IMG/VR virus record: IMGVR_UViG_3300008111_001318
Span: 1-30,970 of that record
Strand: one strand, 5' to 3'
Origin: a virus
Length of the DNA: 30,970 bases
The position numbers and the translations under genes are program-made. The notes below the pieces were generated by a model that was not told where the DNA came from, did no database searches, and was given only the letters and a program-made list of their open reading frames with translations. Positions 15,361-22,524 of the stretch are shown here, in pieces; the stretch's first letter is position 1, and the number at the start of each line of letters is the position of its first letter.

Positions 15361-15443
15361 TAAGGAGATTAGTATGGACACAGGATATACCACCTTAATT
15401 GGTTTTATCTTTGTTGCTATAGTATTTCTAGTCATTTTATGAT
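15361..15443 (+). other. Intervening segment of the permuted tmRNA
   Basis: The 83 nt between the CCA end and the first G of the coding piece correspond to the spacer removed during maturation. Unusually, almost all of it is an ORF with a ribosome binding site. Confidence 0.8.
15374..15442 (+). CDS. 22-residue membrane peptide inside the tmRNA spacer
   Basis: TAAGGAG lies 6 nt before an ATG, giving a strong start. The 22-residue frame begins MDTGYTTLIG and continues with an unbroken run of twelve hydrophobic residues (FIFVAIVFLVIL), then TGA 1 nt before the tmRNA coding piece. It would make a single-pass membrane peptide. Such peptides act as toxins, holin-like lysis helpers or regulators, but nothing here tells which. 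If real, its mRNA is the tmRNA precursor before spacer removal. It could also be a chance ORF; the well-placed start site is the main evidence. Confidence 0.5.
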   Translation: MDTGYTTLIGFIFVAIVFLVIL

Positions 15444-15662
15444 GGGCCTGTATTGGCTTCGACGTGGCGAGATAGTAGAGACGGCAACACAGTAGGCGAT
15501 GACTGTCAATCAAGCAAATAAAGTAAAAGCAAACGCTGATACATTTGAGTTTGGCGCAATGAGCTTCACTGGAAACACTGTTTCTGGCAAAAGCAAAGTT
15601 GCACTAGCAGCCTAAGAAACTGCAACTCCGAGGTAGTTATACCTTGTCATCCAAAATAGCAG
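15444..15662 (+). ncRNA. ssrA: tmRNA coding piece (5' part, tag reading frame)
   Basis: GGGCCTG starts the acceptor stem, followed by TGGCTTCGACG, the D-loop signature of tmRNA. The tag frame resumes at GCA 15529-15531 and stops at TAA 15613-15615. The 28-residue tag begins ANADTFEFG and ends KVALAA, with the LAA end recognised by ClpXP-type proteases. Together with the upstream acceptor piece it rescues stalled ribosomes and marks the peptides for degradation. The tag is longer than the 10-15 residues usual in proteobacteria. The true 3' end is unmapped, and the terminator follows. Confidence 0.88.
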
Positions 15663-15687
15663 AACCCGCTTCGGCGGGTTTCTTTTT
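15663..15687 (+). terminator. Rho-independent terminator after the tmRNA
   Basis: AACCCGC-TTCG-GCGGGTT forms a 7-bp stem with a UUCG loop and a T-rich tail. A 28-nt stretch including it (15664-15691) is identical to 17829-17856. Confidence 0.92.
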
Positions 15688-15699
15688 GGCATCTACTAA

Positions 15700-15824
15700 A
15701 TAATTCGCAACATAGTTGCTCTATGACTGTTTGGCTAGCAAGGACCCGCAAGGGCAGTGGATGTGTCCGTTAATAGCTTTTTGACGATTGAATTCGAATT
15801 GGGCACTGTAGTGCCTTTTATTTT
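15700..15824 (+). ncRNA. Candidate small structured RNA with its own terminator
   Basis: Between two terminators lies a stretch with nested pairing. GCTA (15734-15737) pairs with TAGC (15774-15777), GGA (15742-15744) with TCC (15766-15768), and CCC-GCAA-GGG (15745-15754) is a stem with a GNRA loop. An upstream GCAAC-ATA-GTTGC hairpin and a closing terminator add to this. No promoter of good quality is seen. The same bases also contain a 16-codon ORF (15723-15773, MTVWLARTRKGSGCVR) without a ribosome binding site, so a short peptide is the alternative. Confidence 0.4.
15802..15824 (+). terminator. Rho-independent terminator
   Basis: GGCAC-TGTA-GTGCC followed by TTTTATTTT. It isolates the tmRNA region from the promoter at 15839. 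Confidence 0.8.
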
Positions 15825-15838
15825 GAGCAAATTAATAT

Positions 15839-15867
15839 TTGACAACGATAAATATTGATGCTATACT
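15839..15867 (+). promoter_or_regulatory. Sigma70-type promoter
   Basis: TTGACA, 17-nt spacer, TATACT, with the shared core GATGCTATACTA also seen at 23607. A GATAAATA late-promoter match lies within the spacer (15847-15854). It drives the AAA+ gene. Confidence 0.85.
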
Positions 15868-15949
15868 ATTAGCACAGTAAGAGATTAGGTCTTTGGGCCT
15901 AATACAACAACTCTTAAACATTGTTAGTAAACTTTTTAAGGAGGTTGAA

Positions 15950-16849
15950 ATGACCACAATACTAAGATCTATATCTCGCGAATCTACAACAGAATTTGCC
16001 GACCCCGAAGCTCTATACCAAGCCGAGCTATTAAAACAAACAGAACATGTAGACCGTCTCAAATCAGAGATGGAAAATATCTACGACTTAACTGCTAACT
16101 TTGCGTCAGATCTCGACGGTTCAAAAGGACTTGCTGTATTTGGACCCCCTGGCGTAGGTAAAACAAAGATGGTTTCTCAGGCATTATTGGATGCTAGCGC
16201 AAGTGTTGAGTATCACAAAGGTGCTGATATGAGTGCCGCTGGCCTATTTGGATTGCTATGGTTTAATCGACAACCGCATCGTGTTTTAGTATTAGATGAC
16301 GTAGATCTAAACAAAGGAGGACAAGATAGTAAAGCTATCATTGCATTACTAAAGAGTGCTACTGAGATGACTTTTAGGCCACGAGAAGTATCTTGGATTA
16401 AGGCAGCACCAAATGCACAGATGCGAGAACATAACATCCCTTCAAAATTTGAATATTGGGGCAACATTATCTGGATTACAAATGATAGGCCAGAAGACTT
16501 ATTAAAGAAACAATCTACTGCAAAACACTTTTCTGCATTAGTAGGCGAAGGCGGTCGCTTTACTCCGGCAATTCTTGACTGGAATAAAAAAGACAAGTAT
16601 CTTTGGACCAAATATCTGATTGAAGAACGTGATATGCTTGGCAAGAATTGCGAAAGTAGAAAAAATGGATATGACGAAGAAATTATTAGGGATGTTTTAG
16701 GATTCTTCAAAAAATATTATGTTAATCTTGTTGGTATTACTCCACGATATGCAACTAAGGTTGCTCATAATAGATTCCGCTTCCCAGATAAATGGGAAAA
16801 AATGAGTTTACTCGCTAACTCTATCGAGGTAGAACATGTTCAAAAGTAA
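15950..16849 (+). CDS. AAA+ ATPase, unknown role
   Basis: The ATG at 15950 has a strong AAGGAGG 6 nt upstream and is preferred to an in-frame start at 15893. The 299-residue protein has a Walker A motif G65-PPGVG-K71-T72, Walker B VLVLDD (112-117) and a sensor-1-like WITN (175-178). The fold resembles DNA-related AAA+ proteins (clamp-loader or RarA/DnaC-like), but no specific subgroup is clear. The following NUMOD protein overlaps its end by 14 nt. A role in DNA replication or transposition-like processes is an inference only. Confidence 0.85.
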   Translation: MTTILRSISRESTTEFADPEALYQAELLKQTEHVDRLKSEMENIYDLTANFASDLDGSKGLAVFGPPGVGKTKMVSQALLDASASVEYHKGADMSAAGLFGLLWFNRQPHRVLVLDDVDLNKGGQDSKAIIALLKSATEMTFRPREVSWIKAAPNAQMREHNIPSKFEYWGNIIWITNDRPEDLLKKQSTAKHFSALVGEGGRFTPAILDWNKKDKYLWTKYLIEERDMLGKNCESRKNGYDEEIIRDVLGFFKKYYVNLVGITPRYATKVAHNRFRFPDKWEKMSLLANSIEVEHVQK

Positions 16850-17420
16850 TTTACCACCCGGATTTGACATAAACAAAAGATATGTGCCGGTTAAAAGCCA
16901 GACAGAACGAAACGAGATAAGCGAAAAAACTAAAGAAGCATTTCAGAATCCAGATATTAAAGAGAAGCACAAAAAAGCAAGGCAAGAATCAGAGCTCAAG
17001 CCTGAAGTTATTGCTGTTCGCAAAAAGGCAGGCGAAGCATTAAAAACAAATGAAGATTGGCGGCAAAAGCAAAAAGCTGCAATGGAAGATCTTAGAAATG
17101 ATCCGATTAGATGGGCAGAGTATAAAAAGAATTACAGTAAAGGTAATAGCAAGAAATACGACAATCCAGAATATTGGGAAAATTATTACGCAGGAATTGC
17201 TAAACGCGATGCTGACGAAGAATATACTAAGAAGCGATTAGACGCATCACGTGCAAAGATTTGTAAGAAAGTACATACTCCGTTAGGAGTGTTTGATAGT
17301 ATTACAGCCGCATCAAAAGCCTATGGGATGAGTAATTCTGAAACAATGCGTGGGCGAATTAAAAGCCCTAACTTTCCAGATTTTTATATTGTTGAAGAAA
17401 CTCAAAATAATACAGAATAG
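16836..17420 (+). CDS. NUMOD-type DNA-binding protein without nuclease domain
   Basis: The 194-residue protein is very basic and helical, with lysine-rich repeats such as SEKTKEAFQNPDIKEKHKKA (about 28-47) that resemble the NUMOD3 modules of GIY-YIG homing endonucleases. Its C-terminus (KKVHTPLGVFDSITAASKAYG, landmark start about 146, ending near 166) is a NUMOD1-like helix-turn-helix. I see no GIY-YIG, HNH or LAGLIDADG catalytic motif. It therefore looks like a stand-alone relic or repurposed DNA-binding part of a homing endonuclease. It overlaps the AAA+ gene by 14 nt, suggesting co-translation and perhaps a partnership. Confidence 0.7.
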   Translation: MFKSNLPPGFDINKRYVPVKSQTERNEISEKTKEAFQNPDIKEKHKKARQESELKPEVIAVRKKAGEALKTNEDWRQKQKAAMEDLRNDPIRWAEYKKNYSKGNSKKYDNPEYWENYYAGIAKRDADEEYTKKRLDASRAKICKKVHTPLGVFDSITAASKAYGMSNSETMRGRIKSPNFPDFYIVEETQNNTE

Positions 17421-17422
17421 CT

Positions 17423-17824
17423 ATGAGAGGTAGATACATCGGTCCATGGCCCCCGGCCAACAAAGCGGCTGAAAAAGCAGTACTAGAAAATAAAGTTAAG
17501 GAGACAACGTCTATGAGCAAAGCTAAAAGCATATTAGACATGATTAGGCACAGACAAAGATTCAGTTGGATCTACAACACCGTAGAATACGAAGAGCCTG
17601 GCCCACCAGAAATAGCCACACAAAAAATGTCAGCCGATGATTGGCAGGAGTTCAAGCGTAAGTTTGTAGAAGAGTACGGAGGCGAACCTGTAGAACCTAC
17701 CGGTATGACACACTCGGAATTTATGGAATATATTAAAACATCCGGTAAACGTGAAAACTCAGAGTTTGACGGCGCCCGTAGAATTAGAGCCATACTGAGA
17801 AAAATGGATGATGACACTCAGTAA
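17423..17824 (+). CDS. Small soluble protein, unknown function
   Basis: From ATG 17423 the product has 133 residues. An in-frame ATG at 17513 has a better ribosome binding site (AAGGAG, 9-nt spacing) and would give 103 residues (MSKAKSILDMIRHRQRF). No family is recognised. The protein is charged and has no membrane segment or catalytic motif. The gene ends the AAA+/NUMOD string and is closed by a terminator. Confidence 0.7.
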   Translation: MRGRYIGPWPPANKAAEKAVLENKVKETTSMSKAKSILDMIRHRQRFSWIYNTVEYEEPGPPEIATQKMSADDWQEFKRKFVEEYGGEPVEPTGMTHSEFMEYIKTSGKRENSEFDGARRIRAILRKMDDDTQ

Positions 17825-17828
17825 TAGG

Positions 17829-17852
17829 ACCCGCTTCGGCGGGTTTCTTTTT
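17829..17852 (+). terminator. Rho-independent terminator
   Basis: ACCCGC-TTCG-GCGGGT with a T-rich tail; part of a 28-nt perfect repeat of the tmRNA terminator. Confidence 0.92.
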
Positions 17853-17883
17853 GGCAATATTTCTAAATTATCGTGTCGAAGTT

Positions 17884-17925
17884 GTGCGTGTACGCACATG
17901 TTTTGTTTTATAGTTCGTGTATAAT
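17884..17925 (+). promoter_or_regulatory. Inverted repeat and -10 box before the surface-protein gene
   Basis: GTGCG-TGTA-CGCAC (17884-17897) is a 14-nt inverted repeat, followed by TATAAT at 17920-17925. No good -35 is present at the usual distance, so the repeat may be an activator or repressor site. Confidence 0.4.
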
Positions 17926-17957
17926 GGTAGGATCATATTATTTAAAAAGGAAAAATT

Positions 17958-18857
17958 ATGACAACAACAATCACAATCAAAGATAAACCAATCAATGCAA
18001 CCTATCAAAACGTCACAGGGTTAACAGGCGGCGCAGGAGTTGACGCAACATTTGATGTCACAAAAACTGACGGAACATATTCTGTTGTATTAGACAGTCT
18101 TGCCGCTAGTGCAGGTACAGGCTATGTTGCAGGTGACACTATCACTCTTGCTGGAACAGCTTTAGGTGGAACAATTGCCAACAACTTGATTGTCACAGTT
18201 GCCACAGTCGGCACCGCAGGTAAAATTGCTACATTTGGTGTAGTAGGTACAGGTCGTGCAGGAGACGGCACAGTGGACATTACTGTAGATGTCACAGGCA
18301 CCACAGGTGTTGACACTTACACAATGGGCGGTAAGAGTACAGAGTTTACAACAACTAAAACTGCTGACAATGTAAAGTTAGCCAGCACATTGGTTAGCAA
18401 CATGGAATTTAATCTCGCCAACCACGAGCGTGTGGTATTCACCGACAAGGCCATTGCCTATGATGCGGCTGGTCGGGCTGGTGATGTATATGCATTGTTA
18501 TCTGCCGCATTAGGAACTGCTGATGTGACTAATGCCTATAAGGGCATTGGTATTCATCTTGCCGATGCAGGTTGGACCAACAAAGAACTAGCCACAGCAT
18601 TATTGGCTACAGATGTTTACAAAACTGACGCAGGCGGTGTCAGCAATGAAACATTTATCAAGCACGTTTACAAAAATGTATTTGGCACGGATGCCACATT
18701 GACACAAGTCACTGAATACACAAATTGGATGACTAACAGCAATTTGACACAAGCTGATGTATTAGTTGCTGCCAGCGAACTAACAGCTTTTGAAACTACG
18801 ATTGGACTAGTTGGTTTGGCTACAACTGGTATTGAATATACTCCAGTTATTGTTTAA
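17958..18857 (+). CDS. Virion-surface-like protein with DUF4214-like C-terminus
   Basis: The 299-residue protein is Thr/Gly/Ala/Val-rich with almost no cysteine. Its first half contains beta-repeat text (SAGTGYVAGDTITLAGTALGG, landmark near 52-72; ...IANNLIVTVATVG) typical of long structural proteins of T4-like aquatic phages. About residues 220-270 (FIKHVYKNVFG...WM...LTQADVLVAASE) resemble DUF4214, found in bacterial surface and S-layer proteins. It stands alone between a terminator and a strong downstream hairpin, with an AAAAAGGAA ribosome binding site, which fits high expression. A decoration, fibre or adhesin role is inferred. Confidence 0.7.
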   Translation: MTTTITIKDKPINATYQNVTGLTGGAGVDATFDVTKTDGTYSVVLDSLAASAGTGYVAGDTITLAGTALGGTIANNLIVTVATVGTAGKIATFGVVGTGRAGDGTVDITVDVTGTTGVDTYTMGGKSTEFTTTKTADNVKLASTLVSNMEFNLANHERVVFTDKAIAYDAAGRAGDVYALLSAALGTADVTNAYKGIGIHLADAGWTNKELATALLATDVYKTDAGGVSNETFIKHVYKNVFGTDATLTQVTEYTNWMTNSNLTQADVLVAASELTAFETTIGLVGLATTGIEYTPVIV

Positions 18858-18870
18858 ACAATAAAAACTC

Positions 18871-18899
18871 AGAATAGGCTTGTGGCAAGCCTATTCTTT
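18871..18899 (+). terminator. Strong hairpin terminator
   Basis: AGAATAGGCTTG and CAAGCCTATTCT form a 12-bp perfect stem around TGG. The T run after it is short. Confidence 0.75.
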
Positions 18900-18911
18900 G
18901 TTAAGTATTGT

Positions 18912-19697
18912 ATGATTAAGCAAATTACTGTTGGCGGCTGTCGTATCCCAGTTACAAACAATATAGCAGATAATTTAGTTGAAATTAAAAATGCTATTAA
19001 TTGGGCTTTTGATAATTCAGTAGATATCATATGTACTCCCGAATGTTCTTTGAGTGGATATATGTGGAAGCCCAACAACAAAGAAGATCCGAGAGTATTA
19101 GAGCTTGATATAGCTATAGAAGAAGTCAAACGATACTCGGCAGAAAAGAAAGTTGATATTGTTCTAGGCACCGCATGGTACAACAATAAAAATCAGTGGG
19201 CCAACACACAGGCATTTATCATTGACGGGGAACACCAATTTACCCATGAAAAAAATCTACTGTTCCCATTAGAACAGGAAATATACTATCCAGGAAACTC
19301 GTCTGAAGTATTTGATTACAAGGGCGTTAGGATTGCAGGATTAATCTGCAATGATGCGTGGGCAAATACAATGTATTGGCCAGGCCAATCCGGAATTCTG
19401 TTAAAATCTTTAGCAGAAAAAAATGTTCATTTTGTATTTTTAAGTTCATTTGTTCCCAAAGAACCAGGTCCTAATAACATGTTCTATAGATGGTGTCAGA
19501 GTCAAGTTGAATTAGCCGGAGCATTTGGTAATTGGCACACTATTGTCTGTGACACTACAACCAATATCAATGGATCGGCTTATAACGGACCTCCTGCTAG
19601 CCCTATTGGAATTTGTGACTCTTGTGCAGAGTGGACTCGAGATTCCGATACAGGCATCACTTATTTTAAAGCATCATTTCGGCCTGAGCATAATTGA
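18912..19697 (+). CDS. Nitrilase-superfamily carbon-nitrogen hydrolase
   Basis: The 261-residue protein shows the catalytic triad of the family: E44 (TPECSLSGY), K114 (HEKNLLFP) and C146 (GLICNDAW). The fold residues around them match amidases that hydrolyse C-N bonds, such as N-carbamoylputrescine amidase or omega-amidase; the substrate cannot be told. The ATG at 18912 is preferred to an upstream in-frame start that would lie in the terminator. It has no ribosome binding site of note. It is a metabolic-type gene not usual in a phage, next to redox genes. Confidence 0.85.
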   Translation: MIKQITVGGCRIPVTNNIADNLVEIKNAINWAFDNSVDIICTPECSLSGYMWKPNNKEDPRVLELDIAIEEVKRYSAEKKVDIVLGTAWYNNKNQWANTQAFIIDGEHQFTHEKNLLFPLEQEIYYPGNSSEVFDYKGVRIAGLICNDAWANTMYWPGQSGILLKSLAEKNVHFVFLSSFVPKEPGPNNMFYRWCQSQVELAGAFGNWHTIVCDTTTNINGSAYNGPPASPIGICDSCAEWTRDSDTGITYFKASFRPEHN

Positions 19698-19740
19698 TTT
19701 TTTCTATTGCTGTAATTAAAAAATATTTAGAAAAAAACTA

Positions 19741-19770
19741 TTGACATTGCTAGTTAATAGACTATATACT
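19741..19770 (+). promoter_or_regulatory. Sigma70-type promoter
   Basis: TTGACA, 18-nt spacer, TATACT, followed by an AAGGAGA site 6 nt before the peroxiredoxin ATG. Confidence 0.75.
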
Positions 19771-19823
19771 ATGAACATTAGTGTAAACACTGATGTAGTT
19801 TTTATCACACACAAGGAGAAGAT

Positions 19824-20363
19824 ATGAAAACAGTTGGCGATAAGTTAGAAAAATTTGCAGTCACAGGAGTTAAACCTGGACAACCAGAAGATGCGTTCTT
19901 TGAAATTACAGACGAGAGCTTTCCAGGTAAGTGGAAAGTAATTGTTTACTATCCAAAAGATTTTACATTCGTATGTCCTACAGAAATTGTAGCCTACGAC
20001 AAACTAGCAGGTGACTTTATTGACCGTGATGCAGTATTGCTCACGGGTTCAACAGACAACGAATTCTGTAAAGTCAGCTGGCAGAAGGCGCACAGTGATC
20101 TACAAAAGATCACACACACTCAATTTGCCGACACACAGCGTGGCGAGTTGAGCTTAATTGAACAGTTGGGCGTATTCTATGCTCCGGCAGGTGCCGCACT
20201 TCGTGCCACATTCATTGTTGACCCAGACAACGTTATCCAACATGTCACTGTCAACAATTTGAACGTGGGTCGTAGCCCAGAAGAAACTCTGCGAGTTCTT
20301 GATGCCCTACAGACCGGCGAGCTATGTGCCTGTAACCGCACATTAGGCGGCGAGACCCTGTAA
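19824..20363 (+). CDS. ahpC: AhpC-type peroxiredoxin
   Basis: AhpC reduces H2O2, organic peroxides and peroxynitrite in the cytoplasm. The 179-residue protein has the peroxidatic C51 in DFTFVCPTEI. Its C-terminus has C168-A-C170 (ELCACNR), the layout of the mycobacterial AhpC type that uses three cysteines and is reduced by AhpD. An AhpD gene lies 2.2 kb downstream. It has its own promoter and a strong ribosome binding site. All catalytic residues are present. A phage-borne peroxidase would protect the cell during infection. Confidence 0.95.
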   Translation: MKTVGDKLEKFAVTGVKPGQPEDAFFEITDESFPGKWKVIVYYPKDFTFVCPTEIVAYDKLAGDFIDRDAVLLTGSTDNEFCKVSWQKAHSDLQKITHTQFADTQRGELSLIEQLGVFYAPAGAALRATFIVDPDNVIQHVTVNNLNVGRSPEETLRVLDALQTGELCACNRTLGGETL

Positions 20364-20454
20364 TGTTTAAACCTCAACAAGGTATTGATTGTCGATCTCA
20401 AAGTTCTGTTTCTGTGTTATTCATCCAGGTATTTAATATTCGATATATACAAAC

Positions 20455-21879
20455 ATGCAGATTGTAATATTAACAACGAATACAGATCCAACTCGTCAGG
20501 TTCGATATCTAGGCCCTTACCAAATAGCATGGTGGATGAGATCACAGGGTTATAGTGTTCAAGTTTTAGATTATCTATATTTCATGTCTAAAGAACAAAG
20601 ACTGGATTTGTTTCGTAAGTTTATAACGAAAGAAACTAAAATAGTTGGATATGCTCCTTTTGCAACACTCGGTATTCAAAGATTTTGGCTAGGTGATCAA
20701 ATTATATTTGATATAATCGATGAAGTCAAAGAAAATTTTCCCTGGGTGAAATTTATTATAGGAGGTGCTTGGGCCGGAAAATTTTTATCTCATTTCCCTC
20801 ATAGACAACGTTCTAAAGTTGATGCAGTATTCAAGAAAGAATCCGAGCATTCATTTTTAGATTATGCAGATCATGTTTTTAAAAATACCAATCATCCTCC
20901 TTTTTATTTGAAAAACAATTATAAAATTATTAATCCAACTAAAGAGTACGATATCGAAAAATGCGGAATGGTTTTTTCCGAAAATGATTTCGTACTGCCG
21001 GGAGAATCTCTTCCAATGGAGTTTAGTCGAGGATGTATTTTTAAATGTAAATTTTGTCAATATCCAAACATTGGCAAAGACAAAGACGACTTCAACAGAT
21101 CTATAGAATTAATAGAAAAATCTTTGATCACAAACTATAAATTGTTTGGAACAACAAGGTATCATATAACTGATGATACTTTAAATTCTCATAGAGAAAG
21201 GACCAGAAAGTTTCACGAGATGACGAAACGTTTACCTTTCAAGATAGAATTCGTTGGATATGTTAGGATTGATCTTTTAGATATATGGCCTGAACAAGTT
21301 GAAATATTACCAGAGAGTGGATTGATCAGTTGTCATTTTGGAATCGAAACTTTTGATCCAGACTCTTGTAAAATGATAGGTAAGGGCTGGGGAGCGAAGA
21401 ATAACAAAAAGTGGTTAAATTATCTTTCGGAAAAATGGGGCGATTCGATGATCATTAATTGTTCTATGATAGCCGGTCTAGGTAAAGAAACGGAAAAGCA
21501 GTGGGAAGAATCAAATCAATGGTTTTTAGAATCAAAGATACATGATTGGTTTTTTAATCCTTTGAATATTATGACGGATCACCCCCAAAGTGATTTAGAA
21601 AAGAATCCAGAAAAGTATGGATATAAGATTTTAGAAGATGGTAGTTGGGAATCGGAACACTCAACAGAAAAGAAAGCAATAGAATGGTGCAACCAAAATC
21701 GTTCCTATTTTGATCAAAGAATAGCTAGTGTTTGGAATTTTTCTGCTTGGAGAAACATGGGGTTTACCAAAGAGCAAATTCTTCAAAGTAATTATATCGA
21801 GCTCAATGATATTAGAACGAAAGAAAATCTCACTCAAAATCTCATAAACAGTTATCATTCTATTGCCATGAATTACTGA
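20455..21879 (+). CDS. Radical SAM enzyme, B12-binding-like N-terminus
   Basis: The 474-residue protein has the 4Fe-4S motif C194-IFK-C198-KF-C201 and a GGxx-like SAM region downstream. Residues 1-140 resemble a cobalamin-binding fold, but no DxHxxG motif is visible, so cobalamin use is uncertain. Substrates include peptides, lipids, nucleic acid or sugars and cannot be inferred. The ATG lacks a ribosome binding site and the codon use is more A/T-rich than in neighbouring genes. Together with the next gene it looks like an acquired pair inserted between ahpC and ahpD. Confidence 0.85.
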   Translation: MQIVILTTNTDPTRQVRYLGPYQIAWWMRSQGYSVQVLDYLYFMSKEQRLDLFRKFITKETKIVGYAPFATLGIQRFWLGDQIIFDIIDEVKENFPWVKFIIGGAWAGKFLSHFPHRQRSKVDAVFKKESEHSFLDYADHVFKNTNHPPFYLKNNYKIINPTKEYDIEKCGMVFSENDFVLPGESLPMEFSRGCIFKCKFCQYPNIGKDKDDFNRSIELIEKSLITNYKLFGTTRYHITDDTLNSHRERTRKFHEMTKRLPFKIEFVGYVRIDLLDIWPEQVEILPESGLISCHFGIETFDPDSCKMIGKGWGAKNNKKWLNYLSEKWGDSMIINCSMIAGLGKETEKQWEESNQWFLESKIHDWFFNPLNIMTDHPQSDLEKNPEKYGYKILEDGSWESEHSTEKKAIEWCNQNRSYFDQRIASVWNFSAWRNMGFTKEQILQSNYIELNDIRTKENLTQNLINSYHSIAMNY

Positions 21880-21896
21880 TACCTGCTCTTGTTATT

Positions 21897-21904
21897 CATA
21901 AATA
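21897..21904 (+). promoter_or_regulatory. Late promoter CATAAATA
   Basis: Only 5 nt separate it from the ATG at 21910, so transcripts would be leaderless; no ribosome binding site is seen. Confidence 0.5.
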
Positions 21905-21909
21905 GTATC

Positions 21910-22524
21910 ATGAACAATTGCTATTACAAATTAAATTTAAAATTATCTGAAGATAATCCATTGCTAAAAGATTTTAAGGATATGGATTATCATTACGCTA
22001 ATGTGCCTAAGTTTTATGGTAGGGACGAAACTAATCGAGATGTTAAACCTACAGCTACATTTAAAAGAGCCGTTGTTCCTAGATCCTATTTCGAAAATGA
22101 CCCAGTCATTGAATTGATTGAACTTTTTAATCTAGACATTAAGATCTTTTTAGTTGAATCAGAACATATTTATAATTGGCATCGAGATGTGTATAGGTAC
22201 GCTGCCTTCAACATGATGTTAGGGGGCGACGAAGACTATTTGGTTATGTTTTCTCATGGTTATCCAGAAAAGAGATTTCCTGTCTTAACTTACAAAGACT
22301 ATGCATATTTTCCTTACACTAGGTTAATATACGAACCTAGAAATTTCTATCTGTTTAATGGCCAAATTCCTCACATGGTTGTAAATCATGGCAAGACTAA
22401 TAGATATCTTTTAACTATGGCTGAATTCGTTAATGAGCCGGTCGAAGCTACGTTAACCGGAATACCTAATTTTACCTATCTCGATAACACCCTCGATAAA
22501 CTTAAAAAACATAATTTTTTATAA
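21910..22524 (+). CDS. 2OG-Fe(II) oxygenase-like protein
   Basis: The 204-residue product shows an HxD pair H91-R-D93 (NWHRDVYRYA), a distal H155 (GQIPHMVVNH) and R165 (KTNRYLLTM). These make the metal facial triad and the 2-oxoglutarate-binding arginine of the dioxygenase superfamily. Such enzymes hydroxylate proteins, nucleic acids or small molecules using O2. An in-frame TTG at 21889 is possible, but the ATG at 21910 is better. It follows the radical SAM gene by 30 nt and has a similar A/T-rich codon use. Confidence 0.7.
   Translation: MNNCYYKLNLKLSEDNPLLKDFKDMDYHYANVPKFYGRDETNRDVKPTATFKRAVVPRSYFENDPVIELIELFNLDIKIFLVESEHIYNWHRDVYRYAAFNMMLGGDEDYLVMFSHGYPEKRFPVLTYKDYAYFPYTRLIYEPRNFYLFNGQIPHMVVNHGKTNRYLLTMAEFVNEPVEATLTGIPNFTYLDNTLDKLKKHNFL

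Noticed and set aside
15289-15513. Minus-strand ORF with CRGSNPGPQ-like text
   Set aside because: It is antisense to the tmRNA T arm and spacer; this text is the usual false translation of tRNA-like T-loops.
16213-16710. Long minus-strand ORF (165 codons)
   Set aside because: Lies wholly inside the AAA+ gene with its Walker motifs, has no start site and is Ser/Leu/Arg-rich as expected for an antisense frame.
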